A DNA stretch of 64,000 nt from Mucor racemosus. Taxonomy: Eukaryota > Mucoromycota > Mucoromycetes > Mucorales > Mucoraceae. Location: NCBI GenBank assembly GCA_027405735.1, contig JAPEHQ010000004.1:62001-126000 (forward strand), read 5' to 3'. This document shows, piece after piece, positions 25,540-37,009 of this stretch. Within the stretch, counting starts at the first letter, position 1, and each line of letters starts with the position of its first letter. The position numbers were made by a program, and so were the translations under genes. A model generated the notes under the pieces. It had not been told where the DNA came from, ran no database searches, and was given only the letters and a program-made list of their open reading frames with translations.

Positions 25540-26090
25540 GTGTAGTGCTCTAAATTGAAAGCAATGTTATTTTAGGGAAAATTTCACGATATTTTTACTT
25601 GCGTCTCCAAAAATCATTATGTAAATCCATAAAGTATATCTAGAGTTATAGATAGAAATTTGAGCTCTGCATCGAATGATGGTATTCATTCAAAACACTA
25701 TTACCAAAAAATTGCACAATCTGATAAAGTGAAATTAATTGTTTCATCCACAAAAGTCCATTTTAAGAATAATAAATAGTCAAATAGTGAATTGGATATG
25801 TATTATTGAAGAAATATGGTCTTTTTGACCTTAGGGAAACCTTAGTAAAAAAAAAACCCCATTTCGAGGCCAAAATGTCGATTAAACGAAATAAAGCAAT
25901 GATTACCTATAGTTGTAAGTATTTTGAAGGTCGATTCTCCTCATGTTTTTATAATCTCAAAATGTACCTATACGATTCAAGAAATGTTTTTGACAAAATT
26001 TGAGCTTCAGATTCATGCGAAAGGTACATGAATAATTCTTTAAAAATATCATTTTTTGATGATCCAAACAATTTAATACATAATTGAAGT
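25540..26090 (-). repeat. Dispersed repeat R-B, apparently unoccupied copy
   Basis: Reverse complement of 34480-35072 and 49790-50325. Shared blocks: TTTGAGCTTCAGATTC, GAATTATTC..TTTAAAAATATCA, GCATCGAATGATGGTATT, ACCAAAAAATTGCACAA, ATTATGTAAATC. At about 25563 it reads CAATGTTATTTTAGGG where the other two copies read AATGCCA.TTTGG and are joined to LINE poly(A) tails. Here the sequence continues without a LINE, and GTGCTC..AAATTGAAA just beyond loosely resembles the flanks at 31380 and 56010. Confidence 0.65.
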
Positions 26091-26331
26091 TATATTTTGC
26101 ATAATTCAGTTGTATATGCATGCATTAATTTAACCATTTGGCCAACAAATAATGAGTAATACTAACATTTCATTTTGTGTTGTAGCGCCTATTTTTGCGG
26201 CAGCAACACAGTGTAGTGTTTGTATCACTTGAGCGTCAACAGGAAAACCTCCTGTCTATATCCAGTTATTACTGCATTTATTGATTTTAAACATTTACTT
26301 TTAATCGTTTAAATTGTATTATTGCGAAAGT
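26091..26331. other. Upstream region of MSH5
   Basis: Likely promoter and leader of MSH5. An additional 5' exon could lie here (GC-richer stretch at 26190-26265) but could not be proven. Confidence 0.3.
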
Positions 26332-29300
26332 ATGAAAACCATCATCTGCTTACAGTGGAAGGTGAATCCACAATCATGTAGACTAGGCTGTTCTTATTAT
26401 TCGAGCACAAGTTTAGAATTAGAATTGATGGAAGACACAATCGAATCGGATAGCTTTGAATACACTGCAATGAGCAAGTGGTCTTATATATATATATATA
26501 TATATACATGGAAGCAGAATATATGACTAATATCATGAATATAGTACTTGCGCAACTTTCACCAGAAATCATTATTATACCTGATCATTCTAACGAAAAA
26601 CTGTTCGAATTCTTAACAAATGAATATGGTACATCTATTACAATAATTAAAATAGCAAACAAAGAATTCCTATTTGATAAAGGACGTATTACATTATTGA
26701 ATTGGTATATCAATCATATCAATCGACAGCAAGAACAACAAGGTTCACAAGAGAATACAGTAGAAGATGATGGAATAGTAAATCACAAAATCTATTTTAG
26801 AGACCACGAAGAAGGCATTAAAACACATGCATATTTACAAATGGAAGGTCTTATTGGATTAAATGAGAGTCAATTAACAGTAAGTTTGTAATGTAAACGA
26901 ATACAAAATGACATTTAACGCAACAATGAATAAAAGATTGGATGTGCTGGAGTGCTTTTAAAGCATTTACAAAAGATACAACAAGAACATGATATTCAAC
27001 AAGACGGGACAGGAGTGGAGCCAGAAGTAATTCAACCTACCGTAATTAAAGTATTTTCATGGTATTACATTGTAACCTATGCATTGTTTTATATTTTTAA
27101 ACATTTATCAATATATAGTGATAGATATGTGCAGGTTAATTCAGATACAATGCAGTAAATACAAATCACTATCTAAATATATATTCTACATTTACAATTA
27201 CATCATTTTTAGATCATTATGTATATTTGATTCAGAAAGACACCCTAATATGCATCAAAAGCGAGAAAAAGAGAGCTTATCATTATTTGGTATTTCATCA
27301 AACCAAAACATGTTATAGGCTTTGAAACCCACAAGTCAAATGTAGGTCTTTTGGATAAAACAACAAGTGTATTAGGAAGTCAAATGCTGAAAGAATGGGT
27401 ATCTCGTCCAATAAGAGACAAGCAAGCTTTGGAAAATCGACATGCATCAATTAGTTTATTCATGGCATCCGATATGCGTGATAAAACTATAACCTTGAGA
27501 GCACATCTTCGTCATATTAAAAATATTAATCGACTTTTAGTTAGAGTTAGAGAGAGTAAAGCAAAGGTTAACGATTGGCAGTATATTTTAAAGGTGTTGT
27601 AAATGTTTTTTTTTTAATTGTGTGATTAATGCTCATGAGCTTTATATAGTTTGCATATTATACCATTTGTATCTTTAGTTCACTTCAACCGCTATTAAAC
27701 AGCCAATATTCGCAATTTTCTTTGATTCAAAAATTCAAGAATTTAATACCCAAGGTCGACTTGATGCAGGAAGTAGGCTCTAGTATTGATAATGTAGTAT
27801 GTTTTTACTCTATCCATAATTACATATGCTAAAATAATTAGATTGATTTTGGAGCGAGTAAAGAAGAAGTTCGAATTGCTGTCAAACAAGGGATTGATAG
27901 TGAATTAGATATTTTACGTGAGCAATATGAAAAGTTAGATGATACTTTGGTAATGAAACTAATACTTGAATGCGTCTTTTAAAACTAACAACTACAAATC
28001 CAGCTACAAGTATCTCAAGAAATTGGATCTATATTGCCTATAGGATTAAGTGCTGCATTAAACGTTGTGTATTTCCCCCAATTAGGCTATCTTATAACAT
28101 TACCACAGTATCATTTACAACGAAACTCTGGAATGAGTTGTGGTGGTAGTAGTCATTGTGATAGTAGCAGCATAACTGAATATTATCAACAAAACTTGCC
28201 TGGATTTGAGCTACAGGTAATGTTTCATGCAAAGATAACTATCACTTTTGACTTTGGGAAATATCTACGTTTATAGTTTTCTACTGCAGATAATCTTTAT
28301 TACAAAAACGAGAGGACAAAAGGTACCAACCAGAATTGATTGATGTATTTACAGCACTACTATAACCACCTGAATTTAGAACTTGATGCTACCTTGGGCG
28401 ATCTTCATGCTATGATCTCTGATAGAGAAATTGAGATTATACAAGAGCTATCAGCAATAGTATTAAAGTACACTGTCCAGTTCTTGGAAATATCTGAAGC
28501 ATTATCAGAGCTCGACTGGTATTTATGTTTAAAAATCTAAAATAAAACTTATAATTTAAACTAATTACATTCAAGCATACTTTCTTTGGTTATAGTTGCT
28601 CTACAATTCAACTATGTAAAGCCCAAGTTAACTCTTGATAACTCACTTGACATTATAAAGGGAAGGTAAATTGCTTAAAATATCTCAAAAAAAAAAAATG
28701 ATTCTCTCCAGCTGAATACAATTTGTTAGACATCCTATACAAGAACTATCCGTTGATGTATTTATTTCAAATCATACGCACCTTAAAGGTGGCCTAGGGT
28801 TTAAAAATCAACGCCCAGGAAATAACAATTCAAGTGTATATGACAGTTTGAGAAGAACATCTTCTACATCACTCAGAACCAAAACAATTGATAACGATAT
28901 CAACAGTGTTCAGGTTGTCACAGGTGCCAACTTCTCTGGCAAAAGCGTCTATTTGAAACAAGTTGCTCTTATTACTTACATGGCTCACATTGGAAGGTAA
29001 GTAAATACCAAAATCTGCAAACATTCAAGTGTGTGGTTATTAAATGATTTTTTCTTTTTGCAGTTTTATACCTGCTGAAAGAGCTACAATCGGTATTACA
29101 GACAAGATATTCACTAGAATCCAGACATCAGAAACTGTATTGAAGGTATAAAATCAATTTTAAATTTCAAGTGTGATTCAAGTTCACCTAGTAGATTTAC
29201 TACATATAGCCTCAAAGTGCTTTTGGATTTGATTTGCAACAGACTAATCGTGCCTTACAAAATGCAACTTGCCAAAGCTTAATAATCATTGACGAATTTG

Positions 29301-30042
29301 GAAAGGTATATACAAACTCTGCTAACACAAACATATTACCATTGTAGTTAAATACTGGTTGTATTGTTAGGGAACTGATATTTCGGATGGTGCAGCTTTG
29401 TTCGGTTCTGTTTTAGGCTACTTTCTTTCAAAAGGAGAACAGTGTCCTAAAATTATAGCTAGCACACATTTCCATGGTAAATCAATTATGAATTTATTTC
29501 ATCAAATCATTAAAGTTAATACATATATATCCATTAGATTTAATTAGCAAAAAATTTCTCGCAGCTCAAGATGGTATAACATTATCTCAAACCGAAATTA
29601 TGAGCCAGAATGTGCAAAATCAAGCTAACTGTGCAGAGGACGAAAACGGAAGCAGAAGTGATTTACTGTCAGAATCAGCAATCAACAAAGAGCATGAGGT
29701 AGTATTTTTATATCGAATTGTTCCTGATAATGGAAATACAAAATCGCATGGTCTTTGGTGTGCCAGCATTGCAGGAATACCAGCTCATACTATTACAAGA
29801 GGTAATGCACATATAATAAATCTATTTCTGTTGTCAATATAAACTTAAATATGTTTGTTATAGCTGCATATATGTCTCAGAAATTTAAGAATATAGAGCC
29901 CATAGAAAGAATTCAAACTAAACAAGAAGAAGAGAAATATAAACTTTTAGAAAGGATCTATACCAACTTTATTGAAAACGATATTCGTGAATTGCCTATT
30001 CGTAAGTTAATACCTGACATTGAGTCGATATTCTTAAATTAG
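26332..30042 (+). CDS. MSH5: MutS homologue MSH5, meiotic crossover factor
   Basis: With MSH4, MSH5 forms a clamp on recombination intermediates in meiosis. About 16 short exons join in phase: VNPQSCRLGCSYYSS, LSPEIIIIPDHSNEKL, IGCAGVLLKHLQKIQQ, YVQVNSDTMQSLCIFDSERH, SLSLFGFETHKSNVGLLDKT (the MutS lever), TTSVLGSQMLKEWVSRPI, LDATLGDLHAMISDREIE, KGRHPIQELSVDVFI, Walker A VVTGANFSGKSVYLKQ, SFIPAERATIGITDKIFTRI, SAFGFDLQQTNRALQNAT, Walker B SLIIIDEFGKGTDISDG, and ASTHFHDL. The order and the SESHP/SERHP and LGDLH blocks place it in MSH5 rather than MSH2/4/6; the N-terminal mismatch-binding domain is absent, as in the family. Walker A has A-N-F where MSH5 usually has P-N-S/A. One intron appears to be GC-AG (26475). 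Start is the first in-frame ATG; a further 5' exon is possible. Confidence 0.9.
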
Positions 30043-30199
30043 GCAACTGAAGATGTAATGATAACAAATGCTTTTGCTTGAGATTTGTCAATGTTAATAA
30101 AACGGCTTGAAAATAATATCATATCTGTAGCTTTTCACTTTTTCCCTATCCAAAATGTATTTGATGTACATTAAATTTCCATGGTTTTTCAACTTTATA

Positions 30200-31366
30200 T
30201 CGATTTTACAAATATAAATAGTCTAAGTTCACTCTCTTATAAGCTTTTTGCTGATTCAGCAATAAACCTAATTCAAATCTATCGGCATGATTGGATGCTG
30301 CATCTTCAAGAATAACATAGGCCAGCAAACCATTGGAAGCAATGTTGCGACCTGGCATAAAGTCTTGTTGATGGGGGTTGATAGTCTTCTCAGCTACAGA
30401 CATGAGACAACCATTAGATAATCGCGTAAAGATTTTGTTATTGCAGTTGGCCAGTTGGCGGGGACGATGGTTACCGATTTGAGCAAGATCGCATTTCTTT
30501 GGTAGTAGCGTCATGATACTTATGCTCCAAGATACCGGGAAAATGGCCTGTGCTAATTCTTGGTTATAGATATGAAGTATGAGGTCTTTTGCAGCTGGAT
30601 GGCGGATCAAAAAACCGAGAATTTCATAGCGTAAATGATCAGTCCCCGGCGAAGGTTTTGAGCGGTGGTGTTTGCTAGCCGCTACTATCTTGTCCACCTC
30701 AAAGGAGGCAATCATTGGATCTTTTTCCGCAGACGTAATGCACCGATGGTCATCATGATTGAAAGAGATCCCCAGTAGTGCATTTGTGGCGATAATGTTT
30801 GAAGGATTAGGGTGATGGAGATCAGAGTAAAACTGGTGGATTACATCGATCTTTTCCTCATGAGTGGTGGTGAGATGTCCTTGGGGTTTTTTTTAGAGAT
30901 GATGAGTATTTCGTTGGGACTCCCGAGAGGAAGACAACCACTTGAATAATTCAGGAGATTTCTCGCCGTTCTCCCTCCAAAGTTTACCAGCTTTAAGTAT
31001 TTCGATCTGTGCATGTTCATCCTGTAGTTGACCTAAGAGTGCTTTTAATGAAGGTAACAGCGTCGAAAGTATTGTAGTGTGTTTATAGTTCCGTAGAATT
31101 TGATTGCATTTTGATAGGAGTTTCTTAATGGATTTCTTGAGCCAAGATTTGTGATCTAATTGAAAAGATTTGGAATAATTGGCGATTTCTTTTTTAATAT
31201 TGTCCCATAATTGTTGAACCGAATTACTGGTAGGAATAGAGAGGTCTAAAGGCAAATGCGAGCCAAAGATGCGTTGCATGTATGAATAAAATCTACGACG
31301 GTAAGTTGGTGCCTTGGCTAGGAATGGGGTTGCCTTCCAATTGCCTTGGCCCCGTTGAGTAGAAGT
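30200..31366 (-). pseudogene. LINE fragment 1: ORF2 linker and start of RT
   Basis: Decayed non-LTR retrotransposon. Reading from 31366 down: RGQGNWKATPFLAKAPTY (matches CGKGIWRANPYLCKNKRY of the intact LINE), a linker (LWRENGEKSPELFKWL), a frameshift near 30893, then RT motifs SKPSPGTDHLRYEIL, TLLPKKCDLAQIGNHRPRQL, HQQDFMPGRN and LLNQQKAYKRVN, where it stops at about 30200. ORF1 and endonuclease are missing. The piece joins, at TGGCATTTTTT (31367-31377), sequence homologous to the flank of the intact LINE. It is strongly diverged from the intact copy, so a different subfamily. Confidence 0.8.
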
Positions 31367-31780
31367 GGCATTTTTTCAGATTTGACGATCACCAAAAAGT
31401 CGGTAGTTGAATATGATTTCAATGCAAAATTATGCGGTGAAAACTCGAAACAGCTCTTATAAAAGTAAGTTGTTGCCTAATTGATGAAGCAGGAAAAAAT
31501 AAGAGAGTATACTATCATAATTGGATAGTATTTTGAAAAAGTTGAATACTAAATAATCTGATACAAAGACAAAATAAAAATCTCTAAAGTATTTTATACG
31601 ATAGGCTGAGAATCGAAGATTTTATGATAAAAGTAGTAGTATGGATAGTTGGGATAGTTATAGCGATGGTATTAATAACCTCTTTCTTCCTGCCTTTCCA
31701 AAGACTTTTTACAACTCTAATTAACCTTATTTGATATGTATATAATGCAGGACATGTTGGAGAGGTATCAATTGATTAAC
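31367..31780. repeat. R-B right half (or LINE 5' flank), copy X
   Basis: Homologous to 55993-56400: shared blocks TGGCATTTTTT, TCGG.A.TTGAAT.TG.TTT, TGCAAAAT.ATGC, AAACA.CTCTTATAAA, CAAAAT..AAATCTCT.AA, CAATT.ATTAACC. In both places it borders the 5' side of a LINE. It is either the other half of target repeat R-B or a conserved LINE 5' UTR; see findings. Confidence 0.6.
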
Positions 31781-33353
31781 CTTTTTGAATGGTTTCTCCT
31801 TTGATCAGTTTGTCATTCAATTGATCATTTCAAACACTATCATTACAACAAGGGGGTCCCTATGTAAATACTATTTTTCCGGATGAATAAAAAGAGATTC
31901 GTTACGTATTGTTTGGATTTGTTCAGAGCGTAAGTACTGAATGTTTGTAAATAATCTCATGATTATTGATCAAGTCTTTACCTTATTTAGTGGGTTCCTA
32001 TAATCATAAAATGTTGATTGAATGGGAATAAATCTATACAAAAAAAAGTTGTAAACCGTTTCATCGATAACTACTTGCAATAATACTCGGCTTTTGTACT
32101 CAATTAAGAACAATGCATACAAGGTAAATAAAAAGCCCACTTTATAGAACATATTCCTAGGGTTTGCCGTCAATAACACTCTATTAAATTGTACTACTAT
32201 TCAATTCATGCACTTTGTTTACACAAGATTATACGTTCATTTGACCTCGTAATTAATTGTTGATATTTGTAAAAAAAAAAATCTAATCGATCAAAAAGCA
32301 ACAAATCAAACAATCAAACAAGCTTACATTTATTACTACGGATTACTTCTATTGACTACATGCTACTAACAAAAAACTACAATTGGCTACAAATCTCTAC
32401 AAATCTCTACAAATCTTTAAAACTAAAGCTTTACACCTCTATCAAAGCTATAAGCATTCACTACAAATCTTTCCATCTCTGATCACGGCTATCTTCTATC
32501 TTCATTGCTCTAAACTAATCTCATCTTGCTGGTATAAAACTCAAAGCATCTTTCAAGAATTGGCATCTCCAACTAAAAACAAGGCTCTCAAAACTCTATT
32601 CTAGCTTGATGCCTGCATCTTCTCTTTAAAATAACTTTCCGATGAACTATCTAAATCAACATAAATTAAACCATTTTAATTACTCAAGTTATTGTGGATA
32701 GCATTTTGACTAAAACAAGCATCACCGAAACATCAATCCGCATCAGATATTCCTTTCCGGCTCTCCAAGCTATTCCTATATAATACTAAATATATATTGC
32801 CTAATAGGACAGTATATATCATGGCTCTATTATTTATATTTGGACATGATATAAAATTGGATCATTGGATAAATTGGATTATGCTTTGCTTATAAATAAC
32901 AATTATGTTCTAGAACGTGTACTATCATATCGATTGCTTTGTCTAGAATCAAGGCCAATTTGCATTATCATATGGAAACTTTAACGTGTTACACTTGCTA
33001 TATAGAATTACTTCCTATCAAAAAACGCCCAATGTTTATAAACATTACTTTTTTTGGCCTGGTTTCAATCAAAGTATATATCTATGATGATCTTTTCCAG
33101 ATCCTGAATTCAAACTCATGGGAAAAAAATATACAAAAAGTAAGCATACCCCCCTATGAAAAACAAGATAAGGATGTAAATGGTCAATTTACAAGAGAAT
33201 AAAGCAAGGTAATGACATAAAAAGTATATAGGTTTGTAGGAAATTTCATGGAGAATTCAATAATGTCATTTTCGATGCATAAAGTAAACGGTAGCTCAAG
33301 AAACGCTTCAAAAAAGCAATGCATTCTATCCGTGGGAGTTTGTATCAACTCTT
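31781..33353. other. Repeat-rich stretch with R-F and old insert
   Basis: 31980-32150 is the reverse complement of the R-F part at 19160-19360. 32300-32640 has a CTACAAATCT-type imperfect repeat (three units around 32385-32415). A plus-strand frame at 32939-33202 has no recognisable domain. No gene is called. Confidence 0.4.
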
Positions 33354-33380
33354 TTGCCAACTTTTACTGAGAGAAAAATG

Positions 33381-33389
33381 TATATAAGG
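33381..33389 (+). promoter_or_regulatory. TATA box upstream of minisatellite transcript
   Basis: TATATAAGG is followed about 30 bp later by a C/T-rich leader (CCCATTCCCATCTTTTTTTC) of the kind seen at fungal transcription starts, then by the minisatellite. Confidence 0.4.
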
Positions 33390-33439
33390 AAGGCAAATAT
33401 TCATCCCATTCCCATCTTTTTTTCTTTTCATCCTTCATC

Positions 33440-33656
33440 ACAACTCAAGACTCAAGACTCCAGGTTCAAGACTCCAGGTTCAAGACTCAAGGTTCAAGAC
33501 TCCAGGTTCAAGACTCAAGGTTCAAGATTCCAGGCTCAAGACTCAAGGTTCAAGATTCCAGGCTCAAGATTCCAGGCTCAAAACTCCAGGCTCAAGATTC
33601 CAGGCTCAAAACTCCGGGCTCAAAACTCTAGGTTCAAAACTCTAGGTTCAAGGTAC
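33440..33656 (+). repeat. 14-bp minisatellite, ~15 copies
   Basis: Unit CAAGACTCCAGGTT with variants ACTCAAGGTT, ATTCCAGGCT, AACTCTAGGTT. Variants cluster: CT-type on the left, mixed in the middle, AAAACT-type on the right, showing array evolution by local duplication. Because 14 is not divisible by 3, the plus-strand frame from 33354 stays open and gives a 14-residue protein repeat (QDSRFKTPGSRLKV-like). Whether it is translated is unknown. Confidence 0.85.
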
Positions 33657-34479
33657 AAAACTGAATAGTTATTATGGTGTAAGGCAAGTATACTTTAATA
33701 TCCCTATAATTATCCACTTTTGCTAACATATTTACTTTTATTCTAGATTGACTGTACCTTTTCGTGACTCTCCCTGGGTGAGGGAGTACTAGTCGTGTTG
33801 TATCCGATTTGCTTCCATTACTTGTTGTCCAGAATGTGCGATTATGCGCGTGCCGAGGTATAACAATTTCGGGCTTATCAATATGGTTACTTCTACGACC
33901 CTTTAATTTTTGGAAACAGACGAACTCTCACTTTCCCGTAGTTGTTTCTGTCAGTATCATTGTGAATTCAACTCACTTTGAGAAGCCAAGAAGAGTTCAT
34001 TTTTTATATTAATTTAAATGAAAATTCCTTTTTTTAATAAATAAATAATAAAATATCTTGCTTGATCTTTAAATTTTATAATGTCTTCTATAAATATCAT
34101 ATGTAAATATATAAATAATTCACATTAATTAAATAAATAAAAAATGCAATTGCTATCTAAACATGCCTTTCAATCTGTTATCATCTTCATAATTTGGTTT
34201 ATTTTGATTTGGATGCTCCAAAATATTCTTTGAAAATGTGTTACATATTAGAGTAGAATATTTCACTGGATTGGTTTTATAAAGGCGAGATCAAAAACCA
34301 ATTCTATCATAGATTAATCTTCACCAGGGAGTAAATGCTTCAGATGACATGAATAGAGACCAGAATTTAATCCACTACTAGCTGACTTCAGAGAAAATAA
34401 AGCCATAAAAATAGGCGCCTCAATATAAAATAATATAAAATAATATGAAATGCCAATATCGTTCATTACCTCCTAACCA
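33657..34479. other. Stretch with putative intron and R-E copy
   Basis: A donor/acceptor pair (GTAAGG at 33679, TTCTAG ending 33746) would make a 68-nt intron in a transcript started at the TATA at 33381. 33870-34010 is the reverse complement of R-E at 18990-19110. The rest is AT-rich without a gene. Confidence 0.4.
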
Positions 34480-35072
34480 AATGGATATAGTAAAGTATAG
34501 AAATACATTCACCTTTTGCAATATATACCTTTAACTACACATAATTCTAATAAAATGAGCATGAAATTGATATTTCTAAAGAATTGTTTTATGCACTTTT
34601 TGCACGAATCTGAAGCTCAAACTTGGTCAAAATATTTCCTGGGCTAGATACCTTCTTGCTATATTTTTTTCTCAATTTTTTTGGATAATGAAAAACATGA
34701 TCAGGATCCACCTCCAAACCCTTACAGATACAGGCAAAAATCAGTCGATTTCGTTTAATTGGTAATTTGACCCTAAAAACTGCAATTTCTACTAAGGCTT
34801 TCCTAAGCTCAAAATGACCAGAATTTTTTGATGATGCATCTAAAAGTATTTATCTAGCTGTTTATTATTCATAAAATAGATTTTTGTGCATAAAACCATT
34901 ATTTTCATTTTTCAAAATTGTGCAAATTTTTTGGTGAGAAAATTTTAAACAAGTATTACCATTCGACGCAGAGTCTCATGTTCAACCTATAACTATTAAT
35001 TAGCTATGTAGATTTACATAATAGTTTTTTGAGGAATATACGAAAAAGGTGTTGAAATTTTCCAAAATGGCA
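34480..35072 (+). repeat. R-B left half, LINE-occupied copy
   Basis: Homologous to 49790-50325 (same strand) and inverted 25563-26090: GAATTGTTTTATGCAC, GAA.CT.AAGCTCA.ACTTGG, GATACCTTCTT.CT, AATGAAAAACAT. It ends CCAAAATGGCA at 35072, where the T-run of the LINE tail begins. Confidence 0.75.
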
Positions 35073-37009
35073 TTTTTTTTTTGTTTTTAAATGAGTTTTA
35101 TTTGTTGCACGTAAATTCTGATGAGGAGTCTGAATTAAGCGGTGCTCAACAAGGAAAATATATAAACGGTTATACTGTATAATCTAAATGAAAAAGGGGG
35201 AGGGAGAGAAGGATGGTGTAAGAATGATGCAAACTGGAGGAAGGATCATCCAGAAGATGTGTAGAGAGTTTTTTCTGATTGCATCTTAGTCAAAGCACGG
35301 CGAAATGAGGCGAAAAGGAAGCAGGTGTCGGTGGAATTTGGTCGAAAATGAATCGCCAGTGGGCCTTCCATACCTCAGACAATGCCACGATGAGGATAAG
35401 TGAGGATTTGAGGGTGGTTGTACCGGCTAGGAATTTAATATTATGCAAATTCAGGGAGATTAGGCTCTGAATGATTACTCCTAAGGAAGTGCCCGACCAT
35501 AGGTATTCTTGAATGAGATTATTCCAGAAGAGTTGTTTTTCCCTATAGTAAAAGAATAAATGGTTAGTGGATTCAATGATGGTTAAGCATAGGCAGCAGT
35601 GAAGGTCATTTTTAGCCGGGTTGCATTGTGAACGATATAGCTTGCTAGGAATTTTACACTGAGCAAGTCGATACAATACATTTCTTTGGGAGTGATTTAG
35701 GAAGAGAGCCCAAAATTGGTTCCAAAACATAGCTAAAGTAGCCTGTGTTGTGTGCAAACGACGAGTGATAGCCTAGATGGCCATTTTGCGAAAGTTTCGA
35801 GTACGCTATTTGCTTTCGGCGAAATCGTCTTCGTGATGTTGTATATGGAGACTTTTTCTGAAGATGGCAAATTGTAACATGACCTGAATCTGAGGAAGAT
35901 CCTCCGGGTTGTATAGATGTAGCGGGGAGGCCTCAAGGCAAGCTTGAAAGAAGGGATGAAAAAACACAATTGGCATTAGCTAAAGCGTTGTAAAATCTGC
36001 GGGTAACGATATGAAGCTTTCAAGGTAAACGATGGATAGGAATTGGTGTTAGGTAAAGACCAACTGCTTGTAATTCAAAAAGAGTATTGATTGTTTGATC
36101 CTTCAATTTGGGCGATAATTTGTGATTTTTAGTTGTAGCAATTACCGCTGGGATTGGTAGGAGGAGACATTCGATGGGATTACGATACATTGGTGAAAAT
36201 TCACGAGGAATGGAATACATTGTACGAAACAGCATGGTCGCAGTGGTAGTAGGAGCACCGACTGACGAGGTGGATCGGGCAGGCCGGAATAGGAGCCCTA
36301 AGTCCATTATCGGATAGACCATATGGTTGAGGAGGTGGACATGTACAATATTAGATATAGCAGAAGGATGTATACGGTTGAAGAGGATGGGGTCCAGCCA
36401 GCAATAAGGGAGAGTTTTTTGTTGAGCAAAAAGATCTAGGATGCCTAGGTCGCCTTATTATTTTGCAGTAACTATAAGATCCCAACTGATTACCGGATGG
36501 ATGCTTGTATTGACAAATGACGTGAGTATAGAATGAATGTTATTAAGAAACTCAACCGGAATTGGTAAGACACTAAGAACGTACCATCATTTAGATACAA
36601 TTAGAGAGTTAACGATGGTCGCATGGTCGTAAAATGATATGCTCCGTTGGGCGTGTAGTTTCATGGTTTGCTTCAAGTCTCGTAAAAAGGAAGTTATAAA
36701 TGTTTATCGTTGTGTAACGCATTGAACTAACGGATATCCAAGATAGGTGATCGCCTCATCGTCCACAGTAGTCCATATGTGTGAAATGTCGAACCGATGC
36801 AAAGCAGTAACCCAGCGAGAAGAGATATCCAGGCCTGAAAGGGAGATTGCACGGGTTTTATGAAGATTGATCTGAGCATTAGATGCCCCACTGTGGTGGG
36901 CCAAATGAACGGCGGCAAATTCCAGATCATGTACATCATGTTGAGGGATGTTCATTCCCAATTCCATCCAGTCAATGAAACATTTCAGGCTCAGAAAAAG
37001 TGACACTCC
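35073..37009 (-). pseudogene. LINE fragment 2: ORF2 after the RT core to 3' end
   Basis: Minus-strand remains of LINE ORF2: SGASNAQINLHKTRAISL and AITYLGYPL (equivalents of SNSKINLDKSVAF and LKYLGYPL in the intact element), later AMFWNQFWALFLNHSQRNVL, CKIPSKLYRS and a C-terminal zinc knuckle CCLCLTIIESTNHLFFYYR, in which the last Cys is lost (Tyr). Frames are broken in several places. The 3' end carries a T-run (A-tail) at 35073-35083 against R-B. Fragment 1 ends before, and fragment 2 begins after, the missing RT catalytic core, without overlap. Confidence 0.75.

Noticed and set aside
26478..26530. TA-rich frame (YIYIYIY) as N-terminal part of MSH5
   Set aside because: It is the translation of a TA microsatellite inside an intron; the alignment with MSH5 runs across it.
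27700..27800. Apparent frameshift in MSH5 (frame ends at ...LDAGSRL stop)
   Set aside because: Using the donor GTAAATG at about 27600 instead of the earlier GTGTTG puts the next exon in the right frame (KVFSLQPLLNSQYS ... KVDLMQEVGSS), so no lesion is needed.
32939..33202. 87-residue frame as a gene
   Set aside because: No domain, no splice context and ordinary AT-rich composition.
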